Assembly (NCBI GenBank): GCA_021292165.1
Contig: CM037888.1
Location: 34,057,091 to 34,121,090, forward strand
DNA length: 64,000 nt
Reading direction: 5' to 3'
Source: Shinisaurus crocodilurus
Taxonomy: Eukaryota; Chordata; Lepidosauria; Squamata; Shinisauridae
Positions 52,669 through 63,683 of the stretch are shown piece after piece (the first letter of the stretch is position 1; each line of letters begins with the position of its first letter). The translations under genes and the position numbers were made by a program. The notes beneath the pieces were generated by a model that worked only from the letters and a program-made list of their open reading frames with translations, made no database searches and was not told the DNA's origin.

Positions 52669-55190
52669 CCCCCGTCCTCCAGCTGGCTCCGGCACGTATC
52701 CCAGGCGCCTTCGCGCAGCGACCCACGTCCCACGATCCCTTGCCCCTTGGCTACGTCGGCAGCCTCTTCACAATTGCGTGCTCGGGGCATCCTTGCTGGC
52801 TGCCGTCCCTGTCTGTTCCTCCCTATACTTCTATTTTCTAATGAAACCTGTAAACCTTTTCATGTTTTTTTAACAGTGCACTGCTATCTTCGTCTGCCTG
52901 TTCTGCGTGTTTCGTTCATCCAGTCTCCCTCGCCCCCCCTCCTCTGAAGCACCCATGGGTGAAGCTACTTTCATTCACCACCCCTCCTGCTTTGCTGCTT
53001 CGGGCAGGGACGTGTCACTTGGCTCACACCGCCTAGTTGCCCCGCCCGCCCACCCCCCAGCCCCCTACCTCCGTGGCCCAACTTCCTGTGGGATTTTCCT
53101 GCTGAAGCCTCCCTCCCTCCCTCCTTCCTCTCCTGTTATGCCACCTATTTTCCCCAACTACAAGCAAGATCTTTACTGAGAAGCAACAGTTTTTGGCAGC
53201 TTCCGTTGCCATTGTAAGAACAGCTAAAACTCTTCCTTTGGAGGGGACTGTGGGACATCACTTGTATGAGGGGTGCTGATGGGGTGGGTTGCTGGTTCTG
53301 AATGGGGAAAATTCAAGGAACTGGGCTACTGGCTTGTGGGGTGGGGTGCAATGATAGAAAACAAGGTTCTGGGCAACTATGGAGGGGGGCTTATTGCCCC
53401 CAAAGAAGCCACCCTGTGGGAACTAGTCTATATTCTGACAACATGGCAACCCACTGGCTAGTTGCACACGATGAGTTGCCATTTTGTGTGAACCCAGTCA
53501 CTGGGCGAGTTCGCATATGACAACCCACCCTATGAATGAGCTATGCAGTGTGGATTGTTCGTGTGTTGCAATCATTGGGCTCCCCATGGGTCGCCCCCCC
53601 ACTGTCCCCCCGCAGGCATCCCAGGGGACTCCACAGCAGAACCCATCTTGTCTCCCTCTCCCCTTGCTGACGGTGAGCCTTTTCTCCGCTTTTTTTTTTT
53701 TTCAGAGAACACTTTTTGCAATAGAGTTGACGGCCAGTGACAGCCTCACTAATGTGCTGCTTCTAAGAAAATATGCACATTGGGTTGCAATTAAAAAAAA
53801 AAAAAAAGGCAAACCAGTGACAGGCCCTCCAGTGTACTGCTTGGGTACTTTGTAGGGGCTGTCACTGGCTGTCAGGGTAGCTTGCTGCCCCCTGCAGGAA
53901 GCAGTCTGGATTACCTACGATGGGGTGTCCTGTCGCACCGTGCAAACGGTCACTGTCAATTTCCATTCTGTTCTAGTGATAGAAAGGCAGGTAGGAGCAC
54001 AGATGTTTGCCTATTATATTGTGGAGGTGCAACCAGCTTCTTGGAGCCCATTAAACTCTTAGGGTACAATCCCAGGTGCCACAGCCTATATTGGATCTCC
54101 CACTCGGATGGCACAGAGGTCTGCCTTCTGATCCCTCTTCCCAGCCTGCATGGAAACTTCCACAACCCCCTTTCTGAGGTTGGAGAAGGGGGGAAAGGAG
54201 GTGCGAGTGTGTGTGAGTAGGGGGGTCCAGTTCATGGACACCCCGCCCAAGCCGTCCCCCCCCCCCAACTAGGCGGTAATCTATCCCAGCCCTGCAGCTG
54301 GTATAGATTCATTCCTTCACATGGGTTTCAGAAAAACAAAGTTCCTTTGTATTGGTTTTTGAAAGGCAGAAAAATTGGGGATGGGCAAACAGGAGCAGGA
54401 GCACTGCTTCTCCCTCACTCCCACCCTGCCGGCATGAGCTTAGGAGGGCTTTGGATAACTTGGGAGGCTTCTGCATCGGAGCTCTCTGAGATAACTGTTA
54501 GGATTGCCCTGTTAAACACTACTTGCTCCTAAGCCAGCCTTGCATTCAAAGACCATGCACAGAGAAAGAATAAAGCAAGGGAGAGGCATCCTCAGGAGAT
54601 CCAGTTAAAACTAAACCGCCCACAAAGCATCTTGAGGAACAATTGCAGACATCAGTGAATAGACCAGAATCATTCAGTAATGAACAATTGAGTAGAACTG
54701 ACAACCCAGGACAGAGTGGAAATTCATGGCAACTCTGATTTTCCTTTGAGGAACAAGATGTTCAACAGCAGTCAGCCATCTGACCGTCGCAACATGCTCT
54801 CCGTGCTTAAGGGTGCTATTGCACCAAAGGATACTTTAGCAAACTTCCTAGTCAATTTTGTACCAATTTGCAAAAGTTCTTACTATGAGGCCTTGACTGC
54901 CTGTCAATGAACTAAAGAGGCACACTTGTATTAGAAATCATCTCTCAGAACAGAAAGAGAAAAAGCTCACTTGATTTTGCAGAGGCTAGACCACCTTAAT
55001 GCATGCCAGTATACATTCCACCAAGGTGAATCTGCTAGTATCTAGTGCAAAATGGACGATTTCTGGTCATGTAAACCTGGCCATGTGTTCCACCTACATC
55101 CATTTCGTGCACTGCAGAAAAGCGTATGAAGTGTTACTTTAGCATTTGCTATACACCAAACATTTTCCAGTGAGATACTAATTAATGGGA
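52669..55190. other. intergenic sequence, mostly unrecognised
   Basis: A member of the AACCCAC/GTGGGTT family lies at about 53440-53575, and a relative of the GC-rich block at 6440 lies at about 53830-53880. Poly-T and poly-A runs at 53690 and 53797 do not belong to a recognisable retroposon. No gene is evident. Confidence 0.4.
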
Positions 55191-55194
55191 TCAA

Positions 55195-56118
55195 GGAATT
55201 AATGACTTGGATGAGGAGGTACAGGGAATGCTTATCAAATTTGCAGATGACACAAAGTTGGGTGGAACAGCTAATACTCTGGAAGACAGAAACAAAATTC
55301 AAAGTGCCCTCGATAGGCTGGAGCGCTGGGCCGAAAACAGAATGAAATTTAATAGGGATAAATGCCAAGTGCTGCACCTAGGGAGAGGAAACCAAATGCA
55401 GAGTTACAGAATGGGGGACACTTGGCTCAACAATACTACAAGTGAGAAGGATCTTGGAATTGTGGTAGATCACAAACTGAATATGAGCCAGCAATGCGAT
55501 GTGGCTGCAAAGAAGGCAAATGCAATTTTGGGCTGTATTAATAGAAGTATAGCTTCCAAATCGTGGGAAGTGATAATTCCCCTTTACTCGGCACTGGTTA
55601 GGCCTCATCTTGAGTACTGCGTCCAGTTCTGGGCACCTCACTTTAAGAAGGACATAGACAAACTGGAGAGGGTTCAGAGGAGGGCAACAAGGATGATAAA
55701 GGGACTGGAAACAAGGCCCTATGAGGAGAGACTGAAAGAACTGGGCATGTTTAGCCTTCAGAAGAGGAGACTGAGGGGAGATATGATCGCACTCTTCCAG
55801 TATTTGAAGGGATGTCACACAGGAGGGCAAAGATCTCTTCTCGTTCATCCCAGTTTGCAGGACACGGAATAATGGGCTCAAGTTACAGGAACCTAGATTC
55901 CACCTAAACATCAGGAAAAATTTCCTGACTGTCAGAGCAATAAGACAATGGAATCAACTACCTAGGGAAGTGGTGGGCTCTTCCAGTCTGGAGGCATTCA
56001 AGGTGCGGCTGGACAGACATCTGTCAGAGATGCTTTGACCTGGATTCCTGCATTGAGCAGGGGGTTGGACTCGATGGCCTTGTAGGCCCCTTCCAACTCT
56101 ACTTTTCTATGATTCTAC
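55195..56118 (+). mobile_element. CR1 LINE 3' fragment, longest ORF2 portion in window
   Basis: It starts in the RT domain just before the catalytic block (DLDEEVQGMLIKFADDTKLG) and remains open for 221 codons through [20 protein letters not shown] and [21 protein letters not shown] frameshift at about 55820 then breaks the last codons. The full 3' UTR and TTCTATGATTCTA tail follow. Confidence 0.96.
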
Positions 56119-58088
56119 CCAATTGCCTTTTGGGAAAGATCCATGCAGAGACCTGCATGGTCTCTGAGTAAACTGAGCTGAAACGTCCCCTATTGGAGCC
56201 TCTTCTTCTCAGGAAGATGCTAGAGATAGGCCAAAAATACTGAAGACAGAACCTGCTAGTCTAGCTAATGGTGAAGGCGTTTTCCTCAACGTTTTGTAGG
56301 TTGAGGCCTTTGAAATGGAGTGTCTAGCTTCTATCCTCTGGACTGCACACCCCTGCCAGGAAATATGCCACCCACCCACCCCCAACTACTCTGGTCTCCA
56401 GTAATTTGTGAGGCTCAGATCTTAGCTCAAAGCTGGCAGTCTTACTACTGGAAGCATCCATAACTTGGCTATGGTTAGCTCAATGATGTCAGAGGACCAT
56501 GCTTTTCTGGCTAGAACCACAGCTATTTGGAGGTGAATCTTGCCATGAATTTGTGTAGATTGAGTGAATTATGTGCAAGGCCTATTGGCCAGCTATTCAC
56601 ACGGGGAATCATCATTCTGGCATGTTCAAGCACCCTTCTGATTTATTAGATCATTGCCACACAATGTCAGCTGAGAATTAAAACTTTGCTGCATTCTTGT
56701 TCATTTGTCTAGTGCAAGGGACCACTTTGGCTCAGCAGGCCAGATCCAAATTAAGCCATGTTCAAACAACCAGTGCTTTGTGGTGCCTCTGCTGCTAATC
56801 CCTTTCCCATGAGTGAAGATTTCTTAAGGGAAACTTGACACACTATTCCCTGAATTGTCTTACTTCTATGAGGTTTGTCCAGGAACAAGCCTGCTAGCTG
56901 TTCCTTCTTTCTGGCTCCCACTTCAGGGCAGGATGGGCCTTGCTCCCTTGTCACACTAGCTGCCCCAGAGGTCCTTCTGGTTGGATGCCCTCCTAGAGGA
57001 CTCAATTCCTGATCCCCATTCCTGAGGATAATTTCAGTCCCTTCTTTCCACACTGAAAAATCTTCCCCACATCCAATGCAAGGGTCAAACCTTTAAAGTG
57101 GTCTCTAATAAGAAAAGAAAAAAAAACTCTTAGCTGTGTGACCCAGGAGGGACAAGAGCCTCTGTTCTCATGCAGAAGGCAGGAATTATACGCACCAGAG
57201 TGGGGCCCTCCAAGAAGGCTTGAAGCCCTGCCCTTCTGACAGAGGAGCACCTGCTTGACTGCTTTTCTTCACTAGACAGGAATGGTGGTATAGCTGGACT
57301 TTTTGTAGCAAGCTATATAAATCTTAAGAAAGCACTTTTGGATTCTTTTTGCAAATTACGCAGCACCTAAAACAGTATGTGCTATAAACACTACTTAGTG
57401 CAAAGTATTCTTAAAAGAAACAGGAAACCAGCTTAAAACTGTTTGTATGCACATTTCATTTGCAGGCATTGTTTTTCTAGATCTAAGGCTCCTGGTGAAA
57501 TAAACCGATAGGAACTGACTGTAGAGGAAGGCCTGATTTCAGGGTGTTGGATTCAGGCATCACTACAACTGGTAAGGCCAGAGAAAAAATTCTGGCAGTT
57601 AGAAAAGTGAGAGAGCAAGCAGAAGACGTTAGGATTAAGTAGGGCTTAGTGTGAGACTAGAGGACCAGGCTGGGAGAGGATGCTTAGAAAACCAATATGG
57701 TCCCGAGAGAGAGAGCGCGCCCAGGAAGCCCGACCTACTTTCCAGCCATAGCTCTCCCCGACAGTAGCACAGCCAGACTAAGGGTCTCAGTCCTCACAAT
57801 AGTGATTTTATTAAATTAGTTGCTTTTATAAAACATTTGCAGATGTCATAATTGTTAACATAACAATTTGCCCAACTGTCGTTAACTGTTGCAGTTTGCT
57901 AAGCAGGATTCCTGTAAATGAAAAAACAAAACAGCAAAGTCTTGTGAGAGCTGGACTACAGCCACCAAGCCCTGGTGACAAAGAATTCCCCCCCAAGAGT
58001 CAGAAAAGTGTAAACTAAACTGCTTAGACTTGAGTCACGTTTCTCCCAATGCAACAGAACCATCCCCTGTTCTAACCCAAAGAAGTGA
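56119..58088. other. intergenic sequence between SPG11 and EIF3J
   Basis: I see no gene or well-defined repeat. The reverse strand of 57700-57870 has an AATAAA and GC-rich downstream part that could be a decayed LTR, but this is too weak to call. Confidence 0.4.
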
Positions 58089-58094
58089 TTTATT
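58089..58094 (-). terminator. EIF3J: candidate EIF3J polyadenylation signal
   Basis: TTTATT on the plus strand is AATAAA for EIF3J, about 550 bp after its stop codon. A further candidate lies at 57807-57812. The choice is a guess. Confidence 0.35.
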
Positions 58095-58641
58095 TACCGC
58101 TTTCCAGGGCTGAAGTCAGGGGAATTTCACAGATGCATTCCAAGTGCAGAATCCTCCCCCCAGGCCATTTGCCAACCTACTGAAAACCCTCAAGCTCTAA
58201 TTGAATAGATAAAGCCATTTTTAATACTAAATGCACACCATGCCCTTGCTGCAAACGCCTTTTGTTGTCTGGATAGAGTCTGTGGAAAAGGTACCATTAA
58301 GGCTGTTATTACTAAACTGTGCTGATAATAATACAATTTTGGCCTTGTTGAAATTAATTTCCAATTGAGTGCTGCTTCTGCTGCTATGGAGTCACACGTT
58401 ATTGATCAAAGTTCCATTATTCCCTATGATTGAATAAAACACTGGGCCTCATCATGTTATTCCCTCGGCATCCAGACAGGCATCCCAACACGTCAGCAGC
58501 AGAATGTCGACAGGGTAACCAACAGCACAAAGATACTGCACTTTTTGATGGTAGCATTTGGCAGAATTTAAAGGAAAGAAGTTGTGCTACACATTTAAGG
58601 GGTTATGGGCAACAGAAAGACAACAGAAGCGAGGAGAAATG

Positions 58642-58773
58642 TCACATGAAGTCTTCGAAATCTTGTACGTAGCCACCATCGTAACCACCATAGTCTGCCA
58701 AGTCATCTTTCATGGTCGCTTTTAAACCTCCTCCGGGCACCACTCCTTTTTTCTTCTTTTTGGCTTTATTTTG
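58642..58773 (-). CDS. EIF3J: EIF3J last coding exon
   Basis: The minus-strand acceptor is TTTCCTCCAG, followed by QNKAKKKKKGVVPGGGLKAT and the acidic, Gly/Tyr-rich tail. The stop is TGA (58642-58644). It has 43 sense codons and starts in phase 0. Confidence 0.97.
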   Translation of the reverse strand, partial: QNKAKKKKKGVVPGGGLKATMKDDLADYGGYDGGYVQDFEDFM

Positions 58774-60073
58774 CTGGAGGAAACAAAGGAGCAGCCCAGG
58801 GTTAGGAAGGGATCTATGAAACCAGCCCCCACGCCCCGAACCCTGGCTAAGACAGTGGAGAGTGAACATCAGTTTGCTCATAAACAGAGCGGAACAAACA
58901 CCACCTGAAGTTCTTTCCGAAGAGATACAGATCGCATTTGTTCTGACTGAAATACAGTAATACCTTGGATTGCAAGTACAGTCATGCCTTGGATTGAGAG
59001 CATAATTCATTCCGGAAAGGTGCTTGTAATCCAAAGCACTCTTATATCAAAACGAAATCCCCCCCCCCAAAATTGTAGAGATTTTTAATTTAAGTCGTAC
59101 TACAGTACTTGTATTGCAAGACGACGCTTGTATATCAAGTAAAAAAAATTAAATAAATATTAAAAATTTTGCTTGTCTTGCAAAACGCTCTCAAACCAAG
59201 TTACTTGTAATCCAAGGTTTGAGTGAATTTTTAAATATTTATTTAATTTTTTTTTACTTGATATGCAAGCGACGTCTTGCAATACAAGTACTGTAGTACG
59301 GCTTACATTAAAAATCTCTGTACAAATTTTTTTGGGGGGATTTTGTTTTGATATGAGTGTTTTGGATTACAAGCACATTTCCAGAACAAATTATGCTCTC
59401 AATCCAAGGCATGACTGTAATAAGTATTCTGTAGTCAGTTGATGGGTATTATGTTTTATCAGAACTATCAAAGTTGATGGCCACCAATAGTTTAGTGGTT
59501 TCCCAATTTTCCTGCAGTTTCCCCCTCTTCTGAAAGGTTGAAATGCCTCCCCTGAGGCTCAGTTAACTGGCAGGAAGGGCTTTAAGCTAAAATATGCTGG
59601 TATTTTGACCCCGCCCCTTTTGCCTTTGCCGTGCCCACCCCCACCAGAGAGCTTCTCCAAAATGAAATTCAGCTCTCGGGCTGTAAGAGGTTCTGCACCC
59701 CTGGTCTAAGGGGACTGGGTCTCATTTTCAAGGAGCGTCACACTGCAATAGAACACCCAGGCTGGATTAGCACAGGTGCTGCCAAATGTACATAGCGACA
59801 GAGCAAGGAAAAGGGCATGGAAACTTGCCACCACCACCACCTTCTTTTACATTAGACCTACATAGGTCACCAGAATGACCTAGGGGTGAACAGAATGTCA
59901 CCAAGGACACCGTGGTAACATCTACAGAAGCCCAGAATAATCCAGAAGCCCACCACCCACCGAAAATGGATCCAAGGGGAAACCATGCCTAAGACCCACC
60001 TTCTCTTGTTTTTGCTTCTCACTGCATAGCACTGTCAAGGAATTTGTGATCTTTTTCAAGTCATCAACTTCCA
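58642..60073 (-). CDS. EIF3J: EIF3J (eIF3 subunit j), last two coding exons
   Basis: eIF3j binds the 40S decoding centre and modulates mRNA access during initiation; it is the loosely attached subunit of eIF3. Two exons on the minus strand join in phase: 60073-60000 and 58773-58642. Together they encode EVDDLKKITNSLTVLCSEKQ, a Lys-rich run (NKAKKKKKGVVPGGG) and LKATMKDDLADYGGYDGGYV ending QDFEDFM. This is almost identical to the human C-terminus (QDYEDFM). The remaining exons lie to the right of the window. SPG11 and EIF3J converge tail-to-tail, as in human. Confidence 0.97.
58955..59420. mobile_element. Tigger-like MITE interrupted by a reversed copy of itself
   Basis: The outer element starts CAGTAATACCTTGGATTGC after a TA. 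At the TA following GCAAG it is interrupted (58979) by a second copy in reverse, beginning CAGTCATGCCTTGGATTGAG and ending near 59217. The outer copy then continues from TTGAGTGAATTTTTAAATAT to GGCATGACTG. The family is TA-targeting, as for Tc1/mariner and pogo. Confidence 0.8.
60000..60073 (-). CDS. EIF3J: EIF3J penultimate exon
   Basis: The minus-strand acceptor is CCCCATTTAG and the donor is AAG|GTGGGT. The 74-bp exon completes a split codon and then encodes EVDDLKKITNSLTVLCSEKQ and KQEK (human EIDDLKKITNSLTVLCSEKQKQEK). Confidence 0.95.
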
Positions 60074-60826
60074 CTAAATGGGGAATAAAAGCATAAGGGG
60101 TCATTTACAGGGCTTTCCAGTAATCACTTTTCCAGCAACCTTTCAAATGCTCCAACAAATAAATTATTGGACACAGGTTTGAATAAATACAGATTTTCCG
60201 TTAGCAGAAGGGTGCTGAGGAATCAGAAGCACTTTGGATTTATTTACTTTATTTATACCCCACACGTTTCTACCAAAAAATGGCATTCCAGGCGGATCTC
60301 CACAGGAAAAAAGCTGAGATGCCATGGCAAAGTATTTTTAGAAAAATACGTAGAGGCTGAATGGGAAGGTCCATAGCTCAGTAGCCAAGCCGGAGTTCAA
60401 AAGGCCCTAGCCCGATTCAACTGTTTGCATCTCCGGGTTACAAGGATGTCAGATGTGAGCTGAAAAGGGCTTCCACCTGAGAACCCGAAGAGCCTCTGCC
60501 AGGCAGGGAGGGAGGGAGGCCGGCCCTAGCCCAGACAGACCCAACAGTCTGGCTCAGGTAGAGGCAAGACTACCATCTGAGCAACTGTCCCCACATTTTT
60601 CATTTACTCCCTTCAAACTTGACTAATCAGTGAATATAGAACTGATGTAAACAAGCCCTTGGGGAGGTTTGCCCAGCTGCAGTGATTAGAATTTCTCTCC
60701 TGAAGATGGAGATGCAAAAGACCGGGCTTACAGTGACACAATCCAATCACACAAATATTCTAAGTAACAGAATAGCTGTGTTGGTCCTTCGGGGGGACGG
60801 GACGGGACTAGATTAAAACACATTAT
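60074..60826 (-). other. EIF3J intron, nothing recognised
   Basis: A Lys-poor ORF at 60167-60376 is not supported. A short LINE/SINE tail-like piece lies near 60240-60270 (TTTATTTATACCCCACACG). Confidence 0.45.
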
Positions 60827-61186
60827 GGGTGCCATCCTATCCATGTTTACACAGAAAAAAGTGGTACAACTCTCAGCATGGACTGGAAGTTGTAGGGCTT
60901 CCCCCCCCCCATCGAAACATGTACAGTAATACCTTGGATTGCAAGTAACTTGGTTTGAGAGCGTTTTGGAAGACAAGCAAATTTTAAAATATTTAATTTT
61001 TTTTTACTTGATATACAAGCGACATCTTGCAATACAAGTACTGTAGTACGGCTTAAATTAAAAATCTCTGTACACATTTTTTTGGGGGGGGATTTCGTTT
61101 TGATATAAGAGTGTTTTGGATTACAAGCACATTTCTGGAACAAATTATGCTCTCAATCCAAGGCATGACTGTATAGGATTGCACTC
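60827..61186. mobile_element. hairpin MITE (GGGTGCAATCCTA family) carrying a Tigger-like insertion
   Basis: The left part GGGTGCCATCCTATCCATG to CGAAACATG and the right part TAGGATTGCACTCT are the two ends of one element, pairing as inverted repeats. They are separated by the 248-bp element at 60924-61171, inserted at a TA between CATG and TAGGATT. Confidence 0.75.
60924..61171 (+). mobile_element. complete Tigger-like MITE, 248 bp
   Basis: It starts CAGTAATACCTTGGATTGC and ends AATCCAAGGCATGACTG, imperfect inverted repeats flanked by TA on both sides (60922-60923, 61172-61173). The AT-rich interior has no ORF. Confidence 0.85.
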
Positions 61187-61940
61187 TAAGCCGCAAAAGA
61201 TTATACCCTCTGCACATGATAACCATGGTCAAGTGTATATAGATTTTGGCTCTATAATAAGCTATCTTTTGAGTTTTACTCTCTGCCTTAGAAAATTTTA
61301 CATGAAACCTGAAAGTGTGTAAGAGCGCATGAGAAAGTAAATGGAGGTTAAGCATTCAGAATACAGCACGACTGAGGGCAGCACCCTACTGAGGCTTCTT
61401 TGAAGCAGTACGCAAGCAGGAGCCGGGTTCCCGACAGAATTGCAAAGTTCAACTGGGACCATTCAGAAACCGACAAGAGCTTCATTCTACTCTACAGTAC
61501 AAATGAGAACAACTCGTTAAACACACCTATGTTTGGTTGAATGATACACATGGCGAGGTTTGGGGGGGGGAATTATTTTTGCCCTTCAGTTTGAAAAACT
61601 ACATTAGTGCATTTTTAGATCTTTACCCGGCTGCTGGCTTTTATCTTGGTTCCCACTTGGTTTTATTCTGTTTTAAACGTATGGTTTTTATAATATGTAA
61701 TTATATTTTATTGTATAGCTGTAATTTTTCAGTATCAGACAATACTGTTTTTTTAAAACAGGGTGTGATTCTTGCACAGCTGTCACAGGACCAGGCTGCC
61801 TCCTTCACCTCTTTCCTTGCAAGAGACGGAGAGCTCAAAGGGGCTTGGCGGCGGTCGAGGAGGTTCCTAACAAGATTTCCCTATAAATTAAATGGATAAG
61901 GTGTGCTTAGAAAGGCCCATCAACTGAGCTGCTGAGAGAG
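61187..61940. other. EIF3J intron, possible LINE tail
   Basis: About 61600-61730 resembles an L2-type 3' UTR (TTTTATTCTGTTTTAAACG, TTATATTTTATTGTATAG). The rest is not recognised. Confidence 0.35.
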
Positions 61941-62339
61941 TAAGGAGGAGTGAGGGCCACTGCACTAGTATCAAGGTGGGAGGACTCGGGAGGAAGAGGA
62001 AATGGACAGACACAGGCAGCAGCGGTGGTGACCTGCAAAGTATGCGCTATATTTGTTTTCCTGACTGAAGACAGCACGGTGTACGTTTGCATCAAGTGCA
62101 AGCTGGCTGCATTACTGGAAGGAAAGGTAAACGGTCTGGGAGAACGAGTGGCCACACCCCATTGTGTGAGGGGGAAGAGTTCTTGGATAGGACACCCACA
62201 CTAGGGAAGAGGAGCGGGATGAACGGAAGGAGCAGCAACCTGCATGGACAACTGTGACGCTCCTCAGAAGGAAGCCATTCAGAAGGCGCCACTAGAAGGA
62301 AGGAACTGCTTTGAGGCTCGTGAGAATGGCTGGTGCTGA

Positions 62340-62850
62340 GTCTTCAGGGTGCCCGTGTTGGCCTCCCACAGACAAGGGAAGAGTAGCAGTAAGCCGCTTT
62401 TATTGCAATAATTCCCCTAATGAGCTAACAGTTCTCACAGAGGCAATAAATGTCCAAATACCGGGCGAGAACAAGTCCCAGGCTACAAATCCAGCCCTCC
62501 AGCTACAAAGGTCTATATACAGGGGGTGGCTACAAGGAATCGCTGCCAGAGGTTGGGTCCTGGCGGAGGAACCAGCCCCTCAGCCAGTGGCTACGCTTGA
62601 CTGGGCATTTCTGTCCTGTCCTCTTTTGCTGGCGATGGACCAAAGGGGCGACCCCTGAAATACCCTCCTGGAGATCCCTCCTCCCGCTGCCTAGGATGAT
62701 GTCCCCAACTGATAAGCAGAAGCCGTCACCAAGGCCAAGTCTTCCAGCTGCAGAGTTTTCCGTAACAGCTTCCAGCGCCTCATCCAGAGCACTCCGGCTA
62801 TTGGGCAGTATAGAAAATGAATGAATTAATGAATAAATAACTCACCCCAC
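62340..62850 (-). repeat. unclassified insertion within CR1 ORF1, possible LTR
   Basis: On the minus strand GCAATAAAAGCGGCTTACTG looks like a polyadenylation region, and TGTATATAGACC about 110 bp upstream could be a TATA region, as in an LTR. Its right edge merges with a LINE/SINE tail (ATGAATTAATGAATAAATAA). Borders and duplications were not resolved. Confidence 0.35.
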
Positions 62851-63587
62851 TTGTTCACTGGGCAGTGGGAGGCCTGGCAGAACTGAACTGTCCATTCTCC
62901 GATTCCCCACAGCTGGGCCCGACTCTAGCACCTCTTTCCCCCCGAGACAGAATCTGTGCCTGAAACTGAAACTCCCTCTGAGCTAGGGCAAGCTCCCACA
63001 CAGGAGAAGATCTGTAGCAGACCTTGCAGGACAGGAAGCAAGATACTGGAGCACTAAAGATCAGAGGGGGTGGAACTGCTGCCTGCAGCAAGAGGAAGAG
63101 AAGGGCGGTTGTGGTTGGTGACTCCCTACTGTGAGGAACAGAAGGGGATGTGTGCCGGCCTGTCCCATTGGCTTGAGAAGTATGTCGTCTCCCAGGAGCA
63201 TGGATTGGAGATGATAAATGTTAGCAGCTGCTCTGTCACAAGTCCACCGATAGTTATCCCCTCCTGCTTATCCATGTGGGAACGAACGATACTGGAAGCT
63301 CAAAACCTTTCCAGTGATGTTCTCATCCATCCTTCCAGTTCATGGAAGAGAACTAGAAGGGGAAAGAATTCTGCAGGTGAACAATTGGCCATGAAGATGG
63401 TGTCACTGGGAGAGATTTGGTTTCTGGGACCACGGTTTATGCTTTTTCAATGAAGGGGCTGCTGGCGGGAAATGGGCTGCACCTCACGAAGACTGGGAAT
63501 AATGTGTTTGCCTGAAGAATTGAGAGTTTGATCAGAAAGGCTTTAAACTGAATCCTGTGGATGAAAGCCCAGAAGTAAGGACTACAT

Positions 63588-63683
63588 CAGTGTTCTCCAA
63601 CCTTGAGTCCCCAGATGTTTTTGGCCTACAACTCCTGAGTTGTAGGCCAAAAACATCTGGGGACCCAAGGTTGGAGAACACTG
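63588..63683. mobile_element. palindromic hAT MITE, family A, inside CR1
   Basis: It runs from CAGTGTTCTCCAACC to GGTTGGAGAACACTG with the perfect 8-bp duplication GACTACAT (63580-63587 and 63684-63691). At 96 bp it is the shortest complete member here. It inserted between CR1 ORF1 and ORF2. Confidence 0.93.

Noticed and set aside
53880..55180. A gene between the AACCCA family member and the long CR1 copy
   Set aside because: ORFs here are short (up to 112 codons), without domains, splice pattern or polyadenylation context.
57700..57900. A possible second LTR on the minus strand
   Set aside because: There is an AATAAA and a GC-rich stretch after it, but I found no matched borders, polypurine tract or target duplication.
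61537..61899. A 120-codon ORF with VILAQLSQDQAASFTSFLAR
   Set aside because: No similarity to eIF3j or another family known to me. The first half is from an AT-rich LINE-like tail.
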